NCBI GenBank assembly: GCA_026708685.1 | Contig: JAPOUL010000042.1 | Location: 1-39,016 of the forward strand | DNA: 39,016 bases | Reading direction: 5' to 3' | DNA from: Bacteroidota bacterium | GTDB taxonomy: Bacteria > Bacteroidota > Rhodothermia > Rhodothermales > Bin80 | In this document: piece after piece, positions 34,127 to 39,016 of the stretch | Layout: each line of letters begins with the position of its first letter | Numbering within the stretch: the first letter of the stretch is position 1 | The notes under the pieces: generated by a model | What the model was told of the DNA's origin: nothing | Database searches by the model: none | Seen by the model: only the letters and a program-made list of their open reading frames with translations | Position numbers and translations under genes: made by a program

Positions 34127-34720
34127 ATGCCAAATCCAAACGACAAAGAAGACCTGCCGATTCAACCTCTGGTTGATCATTATCACGATGTCCTGAATCT
34201 CTTGGGAGAAGACCCGGAGCGAGAGGGGCTTGTGAAGACTCCTGAGCGTGTTGCAAAATCTCTCTTGTTTTTAACAGAAGGCTACAGGATTGATGCAAAG
34301 GAAATTCTGAGATCTGCGATCTTTGAAGAAAAGTACAGTGAAATGATCATTGTTCGCGATATTGACATCTTCAGTTTGTGCGAGCACCACATGATCCCCT
34401 TCTTTGGGAAAGCACATGTGGCGTATATCGCTCGTAACCATATTGTTGGACTCAGCAAAATTCCACGTGTCGTGGATGTCTTTGCTCGGCGACTTCAGGT
34501 GCAGGAGCGACTGACGGTTCAAATCAGAGATGCAATTGATGAAGTGCTGAATCCACTAGGAACGGCGGTCGTCATTGAGGCCACCCACCTATGTATGTCC
34601 ATGCGGGGGGTTCAAAAGCAAAATGCCGTGACGGTCACAAGTGCGATGAGCGGTGAATTCCTGTCTGAGGGAACGGCACGAGCCGAGTTTATGAGGCTCA
34701 CTCATTCGCCGAATACGTGA
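34127..34720 (+). CDS. folE: GTP cyclohydrolase I
   Basis: Converts GTP to dihydroneopterin triphosphate, the entry to folate, biopterin and queuosine synthesis. The 197-residue type IA enzyme has zinc ligands Cys85 and His88 ([10 protein letters not shown]) and Cys156 (THLCMSMRG), plus [20 protein letters not shown] and the C-terminal [15 protein letters not shown] 34127, in a pair with the PTPS gene just upstream. The stop codon directly abuts the stop of the convergent yqgE gene, with no spacer at all. The enzyme would act as a homodecamer in the cytosol. Confidence 0.96.
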   Translation: MPNPNDKEDLPIQPLVDHYHDVLNLLGEDPEREGLVKTPERVAKSLLFLTEGYRIDAKEILRSAIFEEKYSEMIIVRDIDIFSLCEHHMIPFFGKAHVAYIARNHIVGLSKIPRVVDVFARRLQVQERLTVQIRDAIDEVLNPLGTAVVIEATHLCMSMRGVQKQNAVTVTSAMSGEFLSEGTARAEFMRLTHSPNT

Positions 34721-35284
34721 TTAATTGAGACTTGGGTGATGGGGGTAGTTGGCAATCATTGCATACGGTCCGCCCATTTCTATCAGAAGGGATTTCCACA
34801 GTGAGCTGGAATCATCCTCAAAGAGGATGTCGGCATCGGCACGGGTGATGAGCCAGTAATCCTGCTGGAGTTCTTGTTCAAGTTGTCCCGGCTGCCAGCC
34901 AGAATAGCCCAAGCAAAAACGAATCTGATTGGGCAGGATGGATTGTTTTTGAACGGACTGAACCATATCATCGGCATTTCCTGCATAGAAAATGCCGTCC
35001 ATGACCGGCATGGATTCCCGTATATCATCATAGCAGCGGTGAATAAAGGTGAGATGATCCTTGCTGACGGGTCCACCGTAATGGACAACATGATCACCCA
35101 TGTCATTGCCGATCAGGCTATTGATGGTTAAATTGGTAGGACGGTTGAGGATCAGTCCAAAGCTACCGTCCTCGTCATGACTGCATAGCAAGATCACCGT
35201 ACGGTGAAAGGGATCGTAAGGACGGCATGGAGGGCCAATCAACAAATCGCCGGCCGCGACGTGATCAGGGTTTTGTGTTGTCAT
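34721..35284 (-). CDS. yqgE: YqgE/AlgH-family protein (UPF0301)
   Basis: A 187-residue UPF0301 protein; the family is widespread but its role is unsettled, with a link to transcription regulation in some species (AlgH). Family segments are AAGDLLIGPPCRPYDPFHRT, GSFGLILNRPTN, VVHYGGPV, the FCLGYSGWQPGQLEQEL motif and DYWLITRADADILF. Cytosolic, no TM. ATG 35284 lies inside the 3' end of the upstream gene (20-bp overlap), so translation is coupled to it. It is convergent with folE with a zero-length gap. Confidence 0.93.
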   Translation of the reverse strand: MTTQNPDHVAAGDLLIGPPCRPYDPFHRTVILLCSHDEDGSFGLILNRPTNLTINSLIGNDMGDHVVHYGGPVSKDHLTFIHRCYDDIRESMPVMDGIFYAGNADDMVQSVQKQSILPNQIRFCLGYSGWQPGQLEQELQQDYWLITRADADILFEDDSSSLWKSLLIEMGGPYAMIANYPHHPSLN

Positions 35285-35696
35285 GGTTCAAGAGTGCTTT
35301 GAGGGCTCCACACCAGTGATCGGCATCGCGAGTGATGGTTGCAACATTGATATGCCCAAATCGAGGAAATAACTCCATGATTTGATTTGGTATTTCATGC
35401 CATGCCTCCTCGGCAATGAGAGACGCAATTTTATCTGAGGCTTTTTTACTCCAGAGCCACTTATTGCGCAGATCTTCCGCACGCTTCCAGTAACTTTTTT
35501 CATCCCAGACATCAGCACTATGTTCAATCGTTTCGTAGATTCCCCTTAATGAAAAGACAAACAGGGCGGTCATGTCCTTGGCTTCATCGTCAAGGTGTGT
35601 TTTTTCAGAGAGGAGGCGCAACAGTTCGGCACATGTGCGCATATGAGCGTTACGCTTCTTTGCAGGTGTAGATCCAGTATGAATCACGCGAGCCAT
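35265..35696 (-). CDS. Conserved hypothetical protein upstream of yqgE
   Basis: A 143-residue soluble protein. ATG 35696 (MARVIHTGSTPAKKRNAHMR) is preferred over a TTG four codons upstream. Helical segments with conserved-looking residues include CAELLRLLSEKTHLDDEAKD, ALFVFSLRGIYETIEHSADV and WDEKSYWKRAEDLRNKWLW. No catalytic motif is visible. The gene overlaps yqgE by 20 bp, suggesting a fixed functional pair; I recall similar small proteins beside yqgE in Rhodothermota but cannot name a function. Confidence 0.6.
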   Translation of the reverse strand: MARVIHTGSTPAKKRNAHMRTCAELLRLLSEKTHLDDEAKDMTALFVFSLRGIYETIEHSADVWDEKSYWKRAEDLRNKWLWSKKASDKIASLIAEEAWHEIPNQIMELFPRFGHINVATITRDADHWCGALKALLNHDNTKP

Positions 35697-35810
35697 CAAA
35701 AAATGCAAGGATGTATAGCAGTGCTATAAGATAGGGTTCTACGATGAATCATGTGGAGAGAGAAAGATACGTCACGCACAAGGATTCATCAATCATTTAC
35801 CGATCACCCA

Positions 35811-36301
35811 ATGTCTAAGCTGATATCGGTACTATCTGGACCAGATACATTGACCAGAATAAAATAGAGGGAAGAACATCACAGGGCAATATATCACCAG
35901 CGATGAAATTCTATTGGTCAAGTAATGGTTAGAAGGTTTGGGGCCACGGTGACACTTGAAATATTCAAAAAATCTCCACCAAGTCAATTCAATAGAACGG
36001 TTGAATTTGTTAGATGCGACGGAGATGGTGGATTGATGTGAGAACATTCTGAAGAGGAATGAATCAAGACCCAATAATTCAGAGACAGGAGAGGCATTTG
36101 CAAAATCTCCGCGTTTTAGTAGAAATAATGATCTGGAGTACCGCTGGCACGTTTTTTGGATCTGATCCAGAGGTTTTGCAAAAGACTCAGGATTCAGTGG
36201 ATCTCCAGATGAAAACGCTAAATAATCATGGATACACTGCCATTGAACAACACCTTGGCGGGCCTGATGCGGATTACGCAAGGCCTACTTGGCTTCCGTA
36301 G
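35811..36301 (+). pseudogene. Decayed gene of unknown family
   Basis: The plus strand reads as a broken gene. ATG 35811 gives MSKLISVLSGPDTLTRIK, then TAG. A shifted frame continues KNITGQYITSDEILLVK, a TAA, WLEGLGPR, a TGA, and then LNLLDATEMVD, a TGA, CENILKRNE. Another shifted frame from ATG 36059 reads QRQERHLQNLRVLVEIMIWS, GTFFGSDPEVLQKTQDSVDL and AIEQHLGGPDADYARPTWLP to TAG at 36299-36301. Each segment looks protein-like and the pieces join in order, but at least three stops and two frameshifts separate them. The 3' end overlaps the convergent membrane gene by 28 bp. The family is not recognised. Confidence 0.5.
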
Positions 36302-36576
36302 AGGAACAAGATGACGGCAACCAGAGTTACGAATCCAATCCATGTGGGCTCAACTAATCTTTCTTTGAGCTTGTCAGAGTACGTTTTCTGATAGAGAGAT
36401 CGCTTGTCACCAGTGTATTGATCTAACAAATTCGCAGGGACCTTTGGGGAACGTAGATAGACAATAAGGATTCCGATAATTCCTAAAAAAAATCCAAAGA
36501 AAAACCATTTCATCACCCGAGCATTTGAGGCGTGCATAGATGCCTCAGAAACGGTAGACTCTTTGCTAAATGTCAT
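36274..36576 (-). CDS. Small two-TM membrane protein
   Basis: A 100-residue protein from ATG 36576 (an in-frame extension upstream to 36636 looks unlikely). After a Ser/Ala-rich N-terminus, TM1 is at about 22-42 (VMKWFFFGFFLGIIGILIVY), a basic 35-residue loop (DQYTGDKRSLYQKTYSDKLK) follows, and TM2 is at about 80-98 (WIGFVTLVAVILFLYGSQV), ending directly at the C-terminus. The loop is strongly charged. No family recognised; similar short membrane proteins are common in Bacteroidota. It is flanked by decayed genes on both sides. Confidence 0.5.
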   Translation of the reverse strand: MTFSKESTVSEASMHASNARVMKWFFFGFFLGIIGILIVYLRSPKVPANLLDQYTGDKRSLYQKTYSDKLKERLVEPTWIGFVTLVAVILFLYGSQVGLA

Positions 36577-36650
36577 TACTGAAAAGATTAATTTGTCGTG
36601 CGGAATTTCAATGAAAAGATATTTAAAGCAATACATTTTCTACTGCCTCA

Positions 36651-36849
36651 ATGAACAACAAGACCTTACAGTTAAAACACCAGCAACATCCATCAGCGTT
36701 ACGACACGCCTCAGCTGGTACCGCCCGTTGTACACAGTTGGTCTAAAATTGATCAAGCACCCAATCCATCAGCGTTTAAACACGCCTGCCCTGATGATAT
36801 CAATGTACCAGTTTCGGGGCTGATGAGCAATATTAAGGAGCATATCTAA
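36651..36849 (+). pseudogene. Frameshifted small gene with a repeated PSA[LF][RK]HA motif
   Basis: From ATG 36651 one frame reads MNNKTLQLKHQQHPSALRHA and stops at TAA 36744-36746. A second frame, open from 36676 to TAA 36847-36849, reads LVPPVVHSWSKIDQAPNPSA, FKHACPDDINVPVSGLM and SNIKEHI. The two frames share a 13-bp identical core (36688 and 36764) that encodes HPSALRHA and NPSAFKHA. The 76-bp spacing equals 25 codons plus one base, which fits a repeat protein broken by a single insertion. A hairpin terminator follows three bases after the stop. The family is unknown. Confidence 0.4.
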
Positions 36850-36856
36850 GCGTAAA

Positions 36857-36888
36857 AAAAGGGACATGCAAGTAGTGTGTCCCCTTTT
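36857..36888. terminator. Hairpin terminator, symmetric
   Basis: Stem GGGACA (36861-36866) with TGTCCC (36878-36883), extended by AAAA/TTTT across one bulged C, around an 11-base loop. An A-run precedes it and a T-run follows, so it can act on either strand. It lies directly after the stop of the decayed repeat gene at 36849. Fairly convincing as an intrinsic terminator by shape alone. Confidence 0.6.
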
Positions 36889-37279
36889 CACCTACGTTGT
36901 TCCAACGAATTGCCAGTCTATTGCTCAACGAGTCTTACTCCTTTTCTCGAGAACACCAGCAATACCTCAATCTTTTGGACACGTATGATCATAAGTCAAT
37001 GCTGAGCGGTGCGTCCAAAAAGGATTCCGAAAGATTCTCTTGAGTGGTTGATGAGAAAACACATGGAAGAAATGAGTGCTGTGAACATCTTAGGTTGATC
37101 ATGGTTTTTACTTCTAGCAGGTCCATATGCATTATTGAGCATCAACTTCCGATTCTCATGAAACGGCTATGGTTATATCTGGAAAAGCGAAGTTCACATA
37201 CTCTTTCCTCCGAAGTAAGAGTATTCTGAAAAACAAGAACCAATAGAATTTCTTCATGAGATTCATAAACCGTAACCAC
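36889..37279. other. Gap with no clear gene
   Basis: No gene can be supported between the terminator and the lipoprotein. A minus-strand 24-codon frame at 36918-36992 (MIIRVQKIEVLLVFSRKGVR, then LVEQ) faces the symmetric terminator and may be the tail of a worn gene. The promoter of the lipoprotein should lie in the last 100 bp. Confidence 0.3.
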
Positions 37280-37525
37280 ATGAAACTATTTTTCGTATTG
37301 GCATTGATCTTACTTCTTTCAAGTTGCGGTGGAAATCAGCAAGAGATCACTGATGGAACCACTGATTCCATTGCACCATACGTTGTCTCGGACAGTCTTC
37401 GGGAAGAAAGAGAGATGATGATGCAACGGATTGATTTTTGTGAGGAGATCTTTGGCAGAATCATTTACAAACAGAGTTTCCGAGCCTGTATCACGGGCTA
37501 TCTTGCCCAACCGATACCGCGATGA
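37280..37525 (+). CDS. Small lipoprotein of unknown function
   Basis: A short protein with a clear type II signal: MKLFFVLALILLLSSCGGNQ, lipobox LSSC. ATG 37280 is preferred over an in-frame ATG at 37256, which would add eight basic residues before the signal. The mature part is about 64 residues, acidic then basic (VSDSLREEREMMMQRIDF, CEEIFGRIIYKQSFRACI). It ends at TGA 37523-37525, but a neighbouring frame continues with NRYRDEQQNDRHKVSLKCPQ, so the C-terminus could be truncated by a frameshift. It precedes the S8 peptidase gene on the same strand by 194 bp. Confidence 0.5.
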   Translation: MKLFFVLALILLLSSCGGNQQEITDGTTDSIAPYVVSDSLREEREMMMQRIDFCEEIFGRIIYKQSFRACITGYLAQPIPR

Positions 37526-37719
37526 GCAACAAAATGATCGGCACAAAGTATCGCTCAAATGTCCCCAAGAGATTCCTCAAACGTTTGACTCTTAGGGTAT
37601 CATGGACTAGATCATGAGTTCATTCCTCCATTGCCAGGAGTAGAGAAGGAAAGCGTGATGGAAACAACTTGTCATTCGTTACTGAACTAGGATTGACTTG
37701 GATAGCAAACAGAAATTCA

Positions 37720-39016
37720 ATGTTCCAAAGCAATAAACTTATTGTGATCTTACTGATCTTATTATGGGTTCCTCAATCCCTCACGGCTCAGGATCGGATG
37801 CCGGAATTCAAGGATCAGGTTGTGGTGGTACAGTTTGCCCCCGATGTCATAGTTGCCCATGGAAAGACCGATCATTCTGGGATTAATAGGCTGTTTACTA
37901 ACTTTGAGGTGCATTCAGTGGAGACTGTGTATCCTATTCTATATCATGTAGAACCCACTCCGAAAACCCGCCACAATATTGAATCCCTACGACGTACCTA
38001 TTATGTTCATTATGGAATTCAAGAGGATCCATTAGACATTTCACATGCGTTCTCAATGGAAAAAGGGGTTGTGTATGCAGAGCCAGTATTGATGCACCAA
38101 ACCTATCATTCTACGGCTCAGTCCACTCCTGATGATCCTCAATACTCCGATCAATCTTATCTGGAACTGATCCATTTGCCCGAAGCATGGGATCAGGTGA
38201 AGTCTGAGGATTCCTCTGTCGTCATTGCCATTGTCGATACGGGAGGAGATTGGGATCACGAGGATTTGCTCGCCAATGTGTGGACCAATGAAGATGAAAT
38301 AGCAGGCAATGGGATTGATGATGACAACAATGGATATATTGATGACATCCATGGGATTAACCTTGCGAACGGTGATCCTCTGAACAATGATCCTACCCCG
38401 ATGGATATAGGTATGGAAGAGGGAGATGAGATGAATCCTGCGGGGCACGGAACGACTGTCGCTGGTGCTGCTGGTGCAGTAACGAACAATGAAGTTGGTA
38501 TAGCTGGCTCTGCATGGAACGCTAAGATCATGCATATCAATGCCAACTGTGTGGACGAAGACACATGTCCAGGCTATGAGGGGATATTATATGCCGCTGT
38601 GGCGAGAGCAGATATTATCAATGCCAGTTGGGGTGCATTCGCTGGCGATACTGAACTGCGAATGATTACTCAGACATTGGATCTCGTTACAGATATGGGA
38701 AGCTTGGTCATTGCTGCCATTGGGAATAATGGTTTCAATAATGATATGTTTTTTACCTACCCCGATGCCCATCCAAGAGTCCTTGCAGTTGGGTCGACGA
38801 CAAGGACAGGTCCACAACTTTCTGAAACCACGAATTATGGAAAGACGGTGGATCTCTATGCGCCAGGAGAACAGATACTGGCTACACTTCCCAATGATCA
38901 GTATGGTCGTTTTAGTGGAACATCGTTATCGTCTCCGTTAGTCAGTGGGATTGCAGCTCTTGTGAAAACGCGTTTTCCACATCTAACCCCCGATGAACTT
39001 CGTGAGCAGTTGCGAC
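37720..39016 (+). CDS. Secreted subtilisin-like serine peptidase (S8), 3' end beyond the window
   Basis: A partial gene of 432 codons so far, open to the window edge. The signal peptide is MFQSNKLIVILLILLWVPQS with likely cleavage near LTA-Q. A propeptide-like region (25-165) precedes the catalytic domain: Asp173 (AIVDTGGDWDHEDL), an Asp/Asn-rich calcium-type loop (GIDDDNNGYIDD, 198-209), His243 (NPAGHGTTVAGAAG), oxyanion Asn336 (IAAIGNNG) and Ser402 (FSGTSLSSPLVSG). All three catalytic residues are present, so it should be active. In this lineage such peptidases commonly end with a T9SS sorting domain; that part lies outside the window. ATG 37720 is the only start that gives the signal peptide. 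Confidence 0.92.
   Translation, partial: MFQSNKLIVILLILLWVPQSLTAQDRMPEFKDQVVVVQFAPDVIVAHGKTDHSGINRLFTNFEVHSVETVYPILYHVEPTPKTRHNIESLRRTYYVHYGIQEDPLDISHAFSMEKGVVYAEPVLMHQTYHSTAQSTPDDPQYSDQSYLELIHLPEAWDQVKSEDSSVVIAIVDTGGDWDHEDLLANVWTNEDEIAGNGIDDDNNGYIDDIHGINLANGDPLNNDPTPMDIGMEEGDEMNPAGHGTTVAGAAGAVTNNEVGIAGSAWNAKIMHINANCVDEDTCPGYEGILYAAVARADIINASWGAFAGDTELRMITQTLDLVTDMGSLVIAAIGNNGFNNDMFFTYPDAHPRVLAVGSTTRTGPQLSETTNYGKTVDLYAPGEQILATLPNDQYGRFSGTSLSSPLVSGIAALVKTRFPHLTPDELREQLR

Noticed and set aside
35832..36281. 149-codon minus-strand frame
   Set aside because: It lies opposite the decayed plus-strand gene, whose frames read more protein-like; probably a shadow.
36563..36823. 86-codon plus-strand frame overlapping the two-TM gene start
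   Set aside because: Neither end looks like a gene; the repeat motif and terminator favour the other two frames in that region.
36918..36992. 24-residue minus-strand frame facing the terminator
   Set aside because: Too short, no homologue recalled and no start signal; listed only as possible tail of a worn gene.
1..39016. CRISPR arrays, rRNA operons and complete insertion sequences
   Set aside because: No regularly spaced repeats, rRNA-like segments or intact transposase with terminal repeats were seen on reading both strands.

Overview
The window reads as a chromosomal segment of a Gram-negative bacterium of the Bacteroidota/Rhodothermota type. The evidence is a C-terminal type IX secretion (T9SS) sorting-like domain on a leucine-rich-repeat protein, a PorX-type response regulator (receiver plus PglZ domain), the 3' end of a TonB-dependent-receptor-like barrel, lipoproteins, an outer-membrane-barrel-like protein, and starts that mostly lack Shine-Dalgarno sequences. 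This placement is inference from gene content; no rRNA is present. TGA, TAA and TAG all end intact genes, so the in-frame TGAs described here are true stops.

Layout. 1-2.8 kb: end of a TonB-receptor-like gene, an LRR/T9SS gene broken by one TGA, a small membrane protein, and a stretch of decayed genes including a nearly complete HEAT-like one. 2.8-6.6 kb: purL, trxA, trxB. 6.5-13.5 kb, minus strand: proline dehydrogenase with a probably frameshifted 5' end, a HAD phosphatase, rho, then folC translationally coupled to porX. 13.6-15.9 kb: ferritin, a metallo-beta-lactamase-fold hydrolase, and a DnaJ/CbpA-like co-chaperone. 15.9-18.9 kb: an accessory stretch with an orphan P-loop ATPase, a tyrosine-recombinase relic and a tRNA-like relic. 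18.9-25.5 kb: accC; a minus-strand run ruvA, Tat-exported asparaginase, trmB, O-methyltransferase; and divergent murJ.

25.7-28.2 kb holds the most interesting unit: a tightly packed trio of a membrane-anchored lipoprotein-type phosphoribosyltransferase, a divergent DprA/SLOG protein without a winged helix, and a short HAD phosphatase that overlaps the DprA stop. It resembles the DprA plus phosphoribosyltransferase pairings listed among candidate anti-phage systems; the membrane anchor looks unusual.

28.8-37.5 kb: a PhoB/PhoR-like two-component pair, coaE, a barrel-like protein, a HIT protein, a PTPS/QueD homologue with folE (pterin or 7-deazaguanine synthesis), yqgE with a conserved partner, more decayed genes, a two-TM protein, a hairpin terminator and a small lipoprotein. 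The window ends inside a secreted S8 peptidase.

A recurring theme is heavy pseudogene load: nearly every gap above 300 bp contains frames that still read like protein but carry stops and frameshifts, while core genes stay intact. Core genes are packed closely, with several convergent pairs abutting or overlapping at their stops.
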